This document shows positions 22,327 to 32,268 of a stretch of DNA of 64,000 bases, one piece after another. The DNA is from Typhlomys cinereus (lineage: Eukaryota; Chordata; Mammalia; Rodentia; Platacanthomyidae). A model generated the notes under the pieces. It saw only the letters and a list, made by a program, of their open reading frames with translations. It was not told the origin of the DNA and made no database searches. The stretch's first letter is position 1; every line of letters starts with the position of its first letter. The stretch covers positions 1,017,423 through 1,081,422 of the forward strand of contig JALPQD010000248.1 of the NCBI GenBank assembly GCA_023101885.1. The letters run 5' to 3'. Both the position numbers and the translations under genes were made by a program.

Positions 22327-25300
22327 AAAGAATTTCTCCATTATAACATTAAATGTCAACGGTATTAACTCACCGATTAAGAGACACAGATTACAAACTT
22401 GGATTAAAAATCACAACCCATCAATCTGCTGCCTTCAGGAAACTCTTCTCACCACAAAAGATAGGTACATCCTAAAAATGAAAGGCTGGTCCAAAATTCT
22501 GCAAGCTAATGGAACAGGAAACAGGCAGGGGGAGCCATTATGCTGTCGGACAATTTGGACTTCAAACCCCAAAAAATCATAAGACACAGAGATGGATACT
22601 ACATTTTAGTCACAGGTACAATTCACCAGGAAGACTTCACAATACTGAACATACATGCACCCAATACAGGCCCCTCCACATTCATTAAGAAAATCCTACA
22701 GCATCTAAAGTGAGAAATCAACCTCCAAACGATAATTCTTGGGGATTTCAACACCGTCCTCTCAACATGGGATAGATCAACAGGTCAAAAGCTTAACAGG
22801 GACACTTTGGAACTTAATCAAACCCTGAAAGAAATGGACCTTACAGATCTCTATCAAACTTTTCATCCACGCAACAAAGAATACACATTTTTCTCAGCAG
22901 CACTTGGAACTTTCTCCAAAATTGATCACATGTTGGGCCAAAAAATGAATATCCACCTATACAGGAAAGTTGAAATTCTAACCTGTGCCCTATCAGACCA
23001 CCATGGCCTAAAGCTGGACATTCACAACACAATAGAAGACAGAAAATACACTAACTCCTGGAAACTTAACAGTATGATGCTGAATAAGAACTGGATTCAG
23101 GAAGAAATTAAAAAGGAAATTCAAGATTTCCTGAAAGTGAACGATAATGAAAATACAACTTACCAAAATCTCTGGGACACAATGAAAGCTGTCCTAAGAG
23201 GTAAGTTCATAGCTCTTTTTTTTTAATTTATTCAATTATGCGTGTGTGTGTATGTACGTGTGTGTGTAGAATAACGGATGAATTCAGGAACCACCATGGT
23301 GCCTCCACCTCCTCCTGTTTACTCTGTCCCGGGATTCACAGACTCCGCCCTACCAGGACCAGAAGTGCAGGCCGCCCCCGCTTCCACGTCTGGCGTCTAT
23401 TCGTGGGTCTAGGATCCGAACTCAGGACCTTCCGCCTGCAAGGCAGAGGCTTAACCCCTGAGCCACCTCTCCAGCCCAAGTTCATAGCTCTTCATGCCTA
23501 CATCAAAAAAATGGAAACATCAGAAATAAACACTTCACAATGCAGCTTAAAGCTTTAGAGAAACAAGAGCAACCTGATCCCAAAAGTAGTAGAAGAGAGG
23601 AGATTAGCAAAATAAGGGGAGAAATATCTGAAATCAAGATTAGGAAAACGATAGAGAAAATCAACCAGTTCAAAAGCTGGTTCTTTGAAAAAATCAATAA
23701 GATTGATACACCTCTAGCTAAATTAACCAAAAGCAAGAGAGAGAAAACCCAAATTAACAAAATTAGAAATGAAAATGGAGTTATCACTACTGGTAACCAA
23801 GAAAACCAGATAATTATAACATCATATTTCAAAAACTTGTACTCTGTGAAATATGACAACAACAAAAGAGATGGATGAATTCCTAAGTAAACACAACTTA
23901 CCTAAATTGAATCAGGAATTTGTGAATTATTTAAGTAGTCCTATAACATATAAGGAAATTGAGGAAGTAATCTCGAATCTTCCCACCAAAAAATGTCCTG
24001 GACCAGAAGGATTCAGCATAGAGTTCTACCAGACATGTAAGGAGTTAATGACACCAATAATCCTTAAATTGTTCCAACAAATAGCAAAGGAAGGAACACT
24101 ACCAAATTCCTTCTATGAAGCTAATATTGTTTTAATTCCAAAACCGAATAAAGATACACTTAAAAAAGAAAACTAAGCCAATCTCTCTGATGAACACAGA
24201 TGCAAAGATTCCCAAGAAAGTCTTAGCAAATCAGATACAAAAACATACCAAAAAGATCATTCATGGAGACCAAGTAGGCTTTATCTCCGGCACACAAGGA
24301 TAGTTCAACATATGCAAATCAATAAATGTAATCATCATATAATCATATAATCCAGTCCAAAGTCCAAGACCACATGATACTCTCGATAGATGCAGAAAAA
24401 GCTTTTGACATGATCCAACAGCCTTTTATGATCAAAACGCTAGAGACAGTAGGAATGGAAGGAACCTTTATCAATATAATAAAGCTGTATACAACAAGCC
24501 TAAAGCAAGGATTATACTCAATGGGGAAAAACTGGAAGCCTTCCCACTTCAATCAGGAACTAGACAAGGCTGTCCACTGTCACCACTTCTATTCAATATT
24601 GTACTTGAAGTCTTAGCTGAAGCCATAAGACAAGAAAGGGACATAAAAGGAATTCGAATTGGCAAGGAAGAAGTCAAGCTTTTCCTATTTGCAGATGACA
24701 TGATCTTATACCTGAGTGATCCCAAAAAATCCACCAGGAAGCTCCTGGAATTAATTGAGAAGTTCAGCCAAATCAGTGGCTTTCCTACATGCCCAGAATG
24801 AAAGAAGTGAAAAAACCCTGAGAGAAATAATCCCATTTACTATAGACCCTAAAAAAAATGAAATACCTTGGTATAAACCTAACCAAAGAGGTAAGAGACC
24901 TTTGCAATGAAAACTTTAAAACCCTAAAGAAAAAAATTGCAGAAGACACCAGAAGGTGGAAAGACCTCCCGTGTTCCTGGATTTGCAGAATCAACATCAC
25001 AAAAATGACCATCCTACCAAAGGCAATATAAAAATTCAATGCTATACCAATTAAAATCCCAAAGCAATTCTTTAAAGAAGTTGACCAAACAATCTCAAAG
25101 TTCATATGGAGGCACAAAAGACCCAGGATAGCAAAGACAATCCTGAGTAGCAAAAACACTGCTGGAGGTATCACCATACCAAACCTTAGTTTATACTACA
25201 AATCCATAGTTGTAAAAACAGCCTGGTACTGGCTCCAAAATAACACACAGATCAATGGATAAGGGTTGAAGACCCAGATATAAGCCCACAAAATTACAGC

Positions 25301-26377
25301 CATTTGGTCTTTGACAAAGGGGCCCAAAGAATCCAATGGAAAAAGAACAGCATCTTCAACAAATGGTGCTGGCAAAACTGGATCTCCACATGCAGAAGAT
25401 TAAAGCTGGACCCATACTTGTCACCTTGTACAAGACTTAATTCCAAATGGATGAAGACCTTGATTTAAGGCCAGAGACTATAAAAACCACAGCTGAAAGG
25501 GTTGGGAATTCCCTCGAGCTGATTGGCCCTAGGCCAACATTTCCTAAACAGACATCCAATGGCACAGTCACTGCTACCAACTCTCAACAGTTGGGACCTT
25601 GTGAAATTAAAGAGCTTCTGTTCAGATAAAGAGATTGTAACACGAGCTCAATGGCAACCTACAGAATGGGAGAAAACCTTCAGTAACCACATATCTGATA
25701 GAGATCTACAGTCCAGAGTGCACAAAGAACTTAGAAAACTAAACACCAAGGAAACCAATGACCCAATTAAAAAATGGGCCCTGGAAATTAAAAGAAATAT
25801 TACTAGGGATGAAATTAAGATGTCTAACAAATATCTCAAAAAATGCTCCACTTCCTTAGCCATCAGGGAAATGCAAATCAAAACTTCCCTGAGATATCAT
25901 CTCACCCCAGTCAGGATGGCAAAAATCCACAATACAAACAACAACAAATACTGGAGAGGATGTGGAGAGAGGGGAACTCTCCTACATTGCTGGTGGGAAT
26001 GCAGGCTCATACAGCCACTCTGGTGAGCTGTATGGAGATTCTTAAAGAAATTAAAGATTGAAATGCCTGCGATTCCAGTTTTGGGAATAACCCCCCATGC
26101 AGCAGAGGTTCACCTCGATAGCACAAGCTTGACCATGTTCATAGCAGCACTGTTTACAATAGCAAAGTCATGGAATCAACCCAAATGTCCAACAGTTGAC
26201 GAATGGATAAGGAAACTGTGGTACATCTATACAATGGAGTACTACTCAGCCATCAAAAATGATGAATTACTGGAATTTGCCGGGAAATGGATGTCATTAG
26301 AAACAATTATATTAAGTGAAGTATCCCAAACCCAGAAAATTAAGTGCCGTATGTACTCCCTAATAGGTGGCTCCTAG
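22107..26377 (+). pseudogene. L1 ORF2 (endonuclease-reverse transcriptase), broken
   Basis: ORF2p nicks target DNA with an APE-type endonuclease and copies L1 RNA in place. The endonuclease starts near 22327 with FSIITLNVNGINSPIKRHR (Asn), then LQETLLT with catalytic Glu at 22439-22441, and keeps the Ser-Asp-His triad at 22993-23001. The reverse transcriptase region shows [18 protein letters not shown] near 23980, SIDAEKAFD near 24383 and the catalytic FADD at 24688-24699. The C-terminal Cys-rich segment [17 protein letters not shown] lies near 25974-26023. The last codons are RMYSLIGGS followed by TAG at 26375-26377. The frame is broken by the nested L1 tail, the SINE at 23218, several indels (for example a 2-base loss near 24175 and a roughly 30-base loss near 24773) and a TGA at 26024. 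The intact ancestor would have had about 1,270 codons. Confidence 0.9.
23203..23492 (-). repeat. Young tRNA-derived SINE (minus strand) inside L1 ORF2
   Basis: The SINE body is 23218-23477, bracketed by the perfect 15-bp AAGTTCATAGCTCTT at 23203-23217 and 23478-23492. On the minus strand it starts GGGCTGGAGAGGTGGCTCAG (A box), followed by GAGTTCGGATCC (B box) and a GC-rich body, and ends in a CA-rich and A-rich tail. L1 copy 2 carries the empty site with a single copy of the duplicated sequence at about 33174. The insertion therefore post-dates the split of the two L1 copies. SINEs of this kind are transcribed by Pol III and mobilised by L1. Confidence 0.93.
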
Positions 26378-27430
26378 TACCAAACCCACCCAGCCCACCT
26401 AGAGACACTCGATGATTAATCTCTGTAATACAGTAATTGCAAGGAGTATGAACAGGAGGGATGGGGTAGGAGGGCCACACCAGAAATAAGGAGAGAGGGG
26501 ACCATGTTACAGCAGAGAAAATAGGCCTCCATCAAGGACTGCAAGTAAGCAATGAGTCATATGGTTAAGTTCACAGGCTTTTCATTCCTGATCATGTACA
26601 ATTGAGGGGGTATGATCTCACCAGAAGGGGAGGGCATATAGTCTGGCAGAAAATCAGTAATCATTTTGCAAATGGGTGATTTGACCCCTTCCTCACTGTG
26701 GTTTCCTACTTTTATTACATCTACCTTTGAATATACTCTTATAACAAGACTCCAGTTTAACAGCTTTCTATCTCTGGCCAGTGAGTGACATCCAATACCC
26801 ATCAGGATGGAGTGAAGGGCATTGCAGGAGGAGCAAAACAGCAAAAGAAAATCAACAAACCATATTCCAGAACTTCAGAGGCTATATTAATCACCTAGAA
26901 CTAGGCCAGACTAATCTCTCCCCATCCTGAAGCTCAGGGAAATTTGCTGAAGAGGGGGCGGTAAGAGTGTAAGAGCAAAAGGATGGGAGGAGCAATGATT
27001 TGCAAGATACTCCACCCAAGTTAGGGCCGAAGCAATCATAACTGGACTTTGCAGGCCCTGTGCAATGTCCAACACACTATTGACCCCACAAAGTCTAGCG
27101 TTTGCTAAAAGCATCAAAATCCTTGGAGGAAAGGGATTGACAGCCAAAATAGTATTCCTATGCTTAAGGGGAACAAAGGAAAGGGTTCAGGGAAATGCCG
27201 CTGAGTCCTTGTGAGTCATTGGAGAGGAGGACCCAGAGGAGAGTTTGGCATGCACATTAAAGCATTGTCCGGGGATTGGGGGAGGGGAGGCACTGGGGGG
27301 TGGGGAGGGAGGGCTGAGGGGCGGGTGAGCAGAGGGGTTGGGGGGAGGGGAAGGGAAGGAGGGAATAGGTGCACCTATTAATTTTGTATGAGTGGAGACA
27401 ATAAAAAATGTTTACAACAACAACAACAAA
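26378..27430 (+). mobile_element. 3' UTR and tail of L1 copy 1
   Basis: This non-coding part follows the ORF2 stop. It contains CTCACCAGAAGGGGAGGGC, CCTTCCTCACTGTGG, GGACCCAGAGGAGAG and a G-rich polypurine tract at about 27270-27362. It ends with TTTTGTATGAGTGG and a tail made mainly of ACA units (27413-27430). The same 3' UTR recurs as at least five truncated copies in this window. Confidence 0.9.
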
Positions 27431-27446
27431 AAGAAACAGGAATCAG

Positions 27447-27975
27447 GCCTGCCTAATCTCTCCCCATTCTGAAGCCCAGAGAAATTTGCAGAAGAGGGGG
27501 TGGTAAGATTGTACACAAGGATGGGAGGAGTCATGATGTGCAAGATACTTCACACACGTTAGGCCCGACGCAATTGTAACAGGACTCTGCATGATCTGCG
27601 CAATGACCAACATATCATTGACCTCTCAAATTCTAGCATGGATTAAAGGCACTAGAATCCTTAGAAGCAAGGGATTAACAGTCACAATAGTGTTCCTACA
27701 CTTAAGGGGAACACAAGAAAGAGTTCTAGGAATTGACACTGAGTCCTTACACCTCATCAGAGAGGAGGACCCAGAGGAAAGTTTGATATACTCATTAAAG
27801 GATGCTTCAGAGATGGGGGGAGGGGGCACTGGGGGAAAGGGAAGGAGGGGGGAAAGGAAGGAGAAAAGGGGAAGGGAGCAGGGAAGTCCAGGGAGGGGTG
27901 GAGGGAGGGAGGGGACAGGGATTCCTATTATATTTGTATGAGTAGAATAATAAAAATAAAAATAAAAAAAAATCT
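27447..27975 (+). mobile_element. Older L1 3' UTR fragment that received L1 copy 1
   Basis: The sequence resumes the L1 3' UTR at GCCTGCCTAATCTCTCCCCA and runs through GGACCCAGAGG, a polypurine tract and TTTGTATGAGTAG to an A-rich tail near 27950-27973. In other copies the phrase before this point is CTGGAACTAGGCC. Here that phrase is represented by CTGGAATCAG, which is also the end of the target duplication of L1 copy 1. Copy 1 therefore landed within this fragment, close to its 5' truncation point. It is more diverged than the 3' UTR of copy 1. Confidence 0.82.
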
Positions 27976-28033
27976 TACAAAAGTTACATGTCAAAAGGGT
28001 CAAGAAAAGGGGAGATAACTGCTATGAATTCTT

Positions 28034-29150
28034 TGCATGCAGGGCTGTGAAACAAAGACACATGTTATTTAAATCAGTTTTATTTAAGAAGTCCCAACAA
28101 TGACCACTCTTATAAAAAGCATCCAAGCAACAGACTCAGAACTACAACAAACATCATTCTCATGGGAAGCTAACAGACATGAGAACTTCCACTCTTCTTG
28201 GAGACATCTGAGCTCACTGGCGACCTCTGCTTCCAACTTCTCCTACAAAACACACCACAAGCTCAGTTCATGTTCTCAGCCCATCAGCCTCAGTTCACCT
28301 CCCCACACTTACAGATCAGTAACAAAGAACATATACCAGCATTCACAGCCATTGACAGAGGGGGAGGGAAGTACAAGTATCATTTGCCTTAACACAGTCA
28401 ACTAATGTGGATTATCTAAGAACAAAACCCAAAGTCTCCCAACGGATGTGGATGTCTTATGAATGCAAAACGCTGGTAAATTCTTTGCCATCTTTCCTCT
28501 CTGAACGCTGTCTCACCGAAGCCACAGGGCCGAATGGCACATCTTGCCATCTAACAGTCCGTTTTCACATGCTCTCTCCTTTACTCGCTTTCCTGCCTTG
28601 GCATCACCCTCCACCCCACACAAGGTTTCAAAAACTCAATTCTGGTCCCACGTCACAACGATGCATTCACAGTGTTAACACAATTCTATGAAATAAAGAG
28701 CAGCAGAGAAAAATGGGACATCCACCCTCCAAGACACAGCCTATGCAGCACGATGATGAATGCTTGGATGAGAAAGCATGTAGACAGAAGAATTCCTATG
28801 GCAGATACGTGCAGCACTACTTTCAATGAAGTGCATCCTCCATAAACTTTTGAAGTGAGGTGAACTGGAGAGATTAAATGAAGGCTTCATATTGTACTTT
28901 TGCATATGAAGGAAGACAAGCAATTAAAACAAAACCAAAATAACCAAACACTATTAGAGTCATGCTTTCTACTTCTACAGAATCCCCCCCCCCCCGAGTC
29001 AACTTCCTTAACACCACTGGAACAACTGTTCTTGCCGAGCTGTGACGTGGACTTCTCAAGGTATGGAAGGAAATGAGGCCTACTTAACAGAGCAGCCCTG
29101 GTAAGCCAGGCTGCCAGGTTAGCACAGCAGGACAAGGAAGTGGCCCAGAC
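28034..29150 (-). other. Candidate 3' UTR or terminal exon block on the minus strand
   Basis: On the minus strand this block runs from about 29150 to a good polyadenylation signal, AATAAA at 28076-28081, inside CTTAAATAAAACTGATTT. It has clearly more CpG dinucleotides and a less AT-rich composition than its surroundings, lacks recognisable repeats, and looks like a mammalian 3' UTR. A second AATAAA-like element (GAAATAAAG, plus strand near 28690) is not in the right orientation to matter. No A-tract follows the signal on the minus strand, so it does not look like a standard processed pseudogene end. I could not identify a parent gene, and open frames within it (up to about 100 codons) carry no domain. 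A 12-base C run lies at 28985-28996. Confidence 0.35.
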
Positions 29151-29879
29151 AGAGCCACTTAATCTGGGTTATATTCACTTAGAATTTAAAGTAGAGATTC
29201 TTAAGCAATTTCCAGGTCATTTTCATACATTTTCAGAGAAATGCTATTTTCTGAAAGTTATTCTTAAAAAAGATCTAGGTCCTGCTAAAGATGACATTAC
29301 CTGTACTGAATATATTTTATTTTATATAAAAAAATTTTATCAGTTTATGCATTTCACAATTGAGGCAATTTGTTTTGTGTCAAAACTTAACTTGTTAAGT
29401 TTTTATGTATACTTGGACCATATAAATGCATGAAATTTGTGACTTTCCTTTAATTTGTACAATGATTCGGGAGGAAGGAAAAAGAGAAGCAGGAATACAG
29501 GTGAAAGGAAAAAAGATTTAGGAAGGATAGAGCTAAGAATACAGCCTAGAATTCTACCAAGCTTGTTATCTCATCTGGTTTTGTATTTCTGTTCATTCTG
29601 AACAATTAAATGAGCTAATAAAACCAAGAACAGAAAGAAAAGGAAGGAAGGGAGAGAGAGAGAAGAATGAAAGCAAATGATTGAAAATTAAGAACATTTA
29701 CATGGAGTTTTATATTTTGGGAAGAAAGAAGTTATATCTAAGCAGACTGATACAAAAATATTAAATCTAAATTACTATCAGAGTGTAAAAGCCCACCATA
29801 ATTGTACCAGTTAGATAAAATTCTGCCAGTTGGATAATGGACAGCTAAGCTTTCATGCACATTTTTGAAAAATTATTTA
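29151..29879. other. AT-rich sequence, no supported feature
   Basis: A purine-rich stretch near 29630-29665 is the only compositional feature. Confidence 0.45.
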
Positions 29880-30235
29880 GATAAGGAACCTCTAGTCAAA
29901 CATGTGGGAGATTAGCTAATTGATGTAAGAAGATCCAGCCCTTAGTGTGTAGCACCATCCCATGGGCAGGTAAATAGGATGTTGAGATGTGGGTGGGCTC
30001 CTTTGGCATATATAAGCATAGACTCATTATGGAAAGTGAGAAATCATTCCAGTCTCTTAGCTCTTTGTGGGACTATTATGTGACCAGTTCCCTTGGATCC
30101 TTATGGTGGGAGGAACTCTTCTGCTATGCTGATGACATAAAACAATGCATAATAATCTTTAATAAACTCCTTGTTCCCCTAAGAACTTTGGGTCCTGTAT
30201 TTATTGAACAATGGGAAAAATCAAACTAACACATG
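29880..30235 (+). mobile_element. ERVL-related LTR, 3' part
   Basis: AAGATCCAGCCCTTAGTGTGTAGCACCATCCCATGGGCAGG, a TATA-like CATATATAAGC at about 30007, and TTAATAAACTCCTTGTTCCCC near the end follow the same order as the LTRs at 38905 and 44715. An 80-codon open frame inside it is not a gene. Confidence 0.5.
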
Positions 30236-30489
30236 AATTTTAAGTGCCTTAGAAAATTTTCAGAGTATTTAATTAATTTTTTAAAACTTCAAAGTGATCT
30301 TCCTTTGCATGTTCTGAATGCAGTTCACACATTCAGCATGTTTTATTTCCAAGAAATTAAACACCGGAAGATGCAATTCCATAAAGAATGATGAAACAGG
30401 TATTTCAAATATAAATGTGAAAAGTTGCTATACAGACAAACAAGTAGAAAACATAATAAAAAGTTTTTTCCTCTCATTTTCATATGTAT

Positions 30490-30835
30490 GAGTGTATGAG
30501 GTAAGTACATGTGTGTAAGTGTTTTCTACAGAAGGGAGGATGCAAGTGGGGGGGCGTGTTGGTGCATGTGTGTATAGCTGTGGAATCCCTAAGGTGATAT
30601 TGGGTATCAGCCTTCATCACTTTCTACTTTACTGATTTTCTAAACCTAAAGCTTACTTACAAGCTAGTCTGGATGGCCAGCTTTCTCTAGAAATCCCCAT
30701 ACTCTTCCTTCTAGGGTTGGAATTTTACAAGATCACAAGACTGCCCAGTCAGTACCTGACATGGGACCTTGTATCTTAAATATTTGTCCTTCTGCTTGTA
30801 CAATAATGAATCAAAGAAGTATCTCTACAACTCCC
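30490..30835 (-). repeat. Degenerate B4-like SINE
   Basis: On the plus strand it shows a TG-rich left part, a central segment with CAAGCTAGTCTGGATGGCCAGC (complement of a B1-type body), AGGGTTGGAATTTTACAAG, and a right part resembling the complement of an ID head. It is very diverged. Confidence 0.4.
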
Positions 30836-30874
30836 CTAAAGATTGACTTTTCAATGTCAGCAATAAGTACAGAA

Positions 30875-31201
30875 CAATTCTAGTTTTTATTATTCAGAAT
30901 TTTCTTCACTAATTTAAAAATCATTTTGTATATAATATTTTAAATACAATAAAGAATGTGCTATTAAGAAGCATGAAACTTTAAGAAGTACAGGAAAACT
31001 GTACTAAATAACACTGATAGACAATGTACATTAATGGGAAAACAAGTTGACAAATTTAGTTTGAATAGAAGGACAAATCCACTAATAATTTAAAAATAAT
31101 TCAAAAAATATCTTACAATAAAATAAGGTGATTGCAAATATTATATACAAAATGATTTTTAAATTAGTGAAGAAAATTCTGAATAATAAAAACTAGAATT
31201 G
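30875..31201. repeat. Perfect 66-bp inverted repeat with a 195-bp spacer
   Basis: The left arm is 30875-30940 and the right arm is 31136-31201. The right arm is the exact reverse complement of the left over all 66 positions, checked base by base. One mismatch further out, three more bases pair. The arms begin CAATTCTAGTTTTTATTATT and are AT-rich. The spacer is AT-rich with no recognisable content. I see no terminal duplication or transposase that would make it a known MITE. Confidence 0.95.
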
Positions 31202-31443
31202 CTCTACCACTGTATGGGTGGTAATATCACTTGTGATGATTCAGAGATAGTGCTTCATATTTCAATAAACTGATGTGTGTTATATCTGGAGAGAATTTTG
31301 TGTATAAACAGTAAAAGTACATGAAGTCAAGGGGGGAGTAAACCAAAACCAAAAAAAACCAAGAGATGAACCAGATTTGTTTATAATCAAATAACTATAA
31401 CTGCTTGCCTTTCTAAAACAGTTAGTAATATTATACCAACTAT
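31202..31443. other. Short unassigned sequence before L1 copy 2
   Basis: Nothing recognisable. It ends at the target-site duplication of the second long L1. Confidence 0.5.
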
Positions 31444-31655
31444 AAAAGAAAATGTCTCCTTTCTGCCCCAGATGCCTGTGGTCCAGGGAGGACACGCTGC
31501 TTCTCAGCCTAATCTAGGAAATAACAATAACAAAAGACAAGCATACCCAACTCCAAGGAAAACTCTAGTAATAACTGCTTAAGAGTAGTAATACCAACTA
31601 ATTCAATCAGCCAAAAACACACAGAAACTGAAAGGTCTTAAGAGATAAAATGAAA

Positions 31656-32211
31656 ATGCCCACCCAAGTCAAAGTGCAAATCCATGAGGAAGAAAACCCA
31701 AAAAATCAAATCTCCCACTGAAAGAATTAACCCCATAATGATAGATTCCAACCAGAACAAATGCTCAGAAAATAGCAAAGAAAGTCAGACCCAAGATAAC
31801 AACTTTCAAAGCATGATCATTGTCATGATCAATACTATAAAAGAGGAAATCCAGGAGGAGTTAAATAACCACATCAACCACTTTGAACAGGAGCACAACA
31901 CACACTTGGAGGAATTGAGAAAAACAGGTAAACGTATTAAAATAACAAATAACTTCTCAATGGAAACAGTAAAAGCAAGAAGAGCTAGAAGAGATGTACT
32001 TCAAGTATTAAATGACCAAAAATGACAACCCAGGCTGATATATCCAGCAAAACTATCTGTCATGATTGAAGGAGAAAGAAAAGTTTTCCAGCACAAAGAC
32101 AACTTGAAGGATTACATGTGCACCAAGCCAGGTCTTCAAAAAATGCTAGAAATGATACTCAAGCTTGAAGAAAAGAACAAGCATATCGAGGAGGACAGAA
32201 GGGAAATATAA
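31656..32211 (+). pseudogene. L1 copy 2 ORF1 with a large in-frame internal deletion
   Basis: The ATG at 31656 corresponds to the ORF1 start of copy 1, but a 4-base insertion just after it shifts the frame. The readable frame starts at 31684 and runs through the N-terminal half of the coiled coil (EELNNHINHFEQEHNTHLEE). At about 31926 it jumps in frame to the start of the C-terminal domain (KRIKITNNFSMETVKARR). About 171 codons, the rest of the coiled coil and the RRM-like domain, are absent relative to copy 1. The frame stops at 32025, and the remaining C-terminal part (KLSVMIEGERKV) continues in another frame to a TAA at 32209-32211. Confidence 0.85.
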
Positions 32212-32268
32212 TACCACCGAAAGCTAAAAGCCAAATAATACACTTACAAAAGCCACTAAACATAAAAA

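Larger units (their letters stand above)
20126..27446 (+). mobile_element. Nearly full-length LINE-1 (L1 copy 1)
   Basis: The element proper is 20142-27430. A 16-bp target-site duplication, AAGAAACTGGAATCAG at 20126-20141 and AAGAAACAGGAATCAG at 27431-27446 (one mismatch), brackets it. In order it contains a CpG-rich 5' UTR, ORF1, ORF2 with endonuclease, reverse transcriptase and C-terminal knuckle, a 3' UTR with a polypurine tract, and an (ACA)n-type tail. Two later insertions are nested in it: a short L1 tail at 22121-22308 and a SINE at 23218-23477. Subtracting these gives about 6.8 kb, the usual size of a full-length mammalian L1. The target was an older L1 3' UTR whose remainder continues from 27447. 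Frameshifts and stops in both reading frames mean it cannot code for working proteins now. Confidence 0.92.

Noticed and set aside
28100..28691. Plus-strand frames of about 100 codons in the CpG-bearing block
   Set aside because: No domain, no splice signals and no start context. The polyadenylation signal in the block is on the minus strand, so plus-strand coding is unlikely.
29987..30229. TATA-bearing short gene at about 30.0 kb
   Set aside because: The TATA-like CATATATAAGC and AATAAA match the layout of the ERVL-related LTRs in the window, so the 80-codon frame is incidental.
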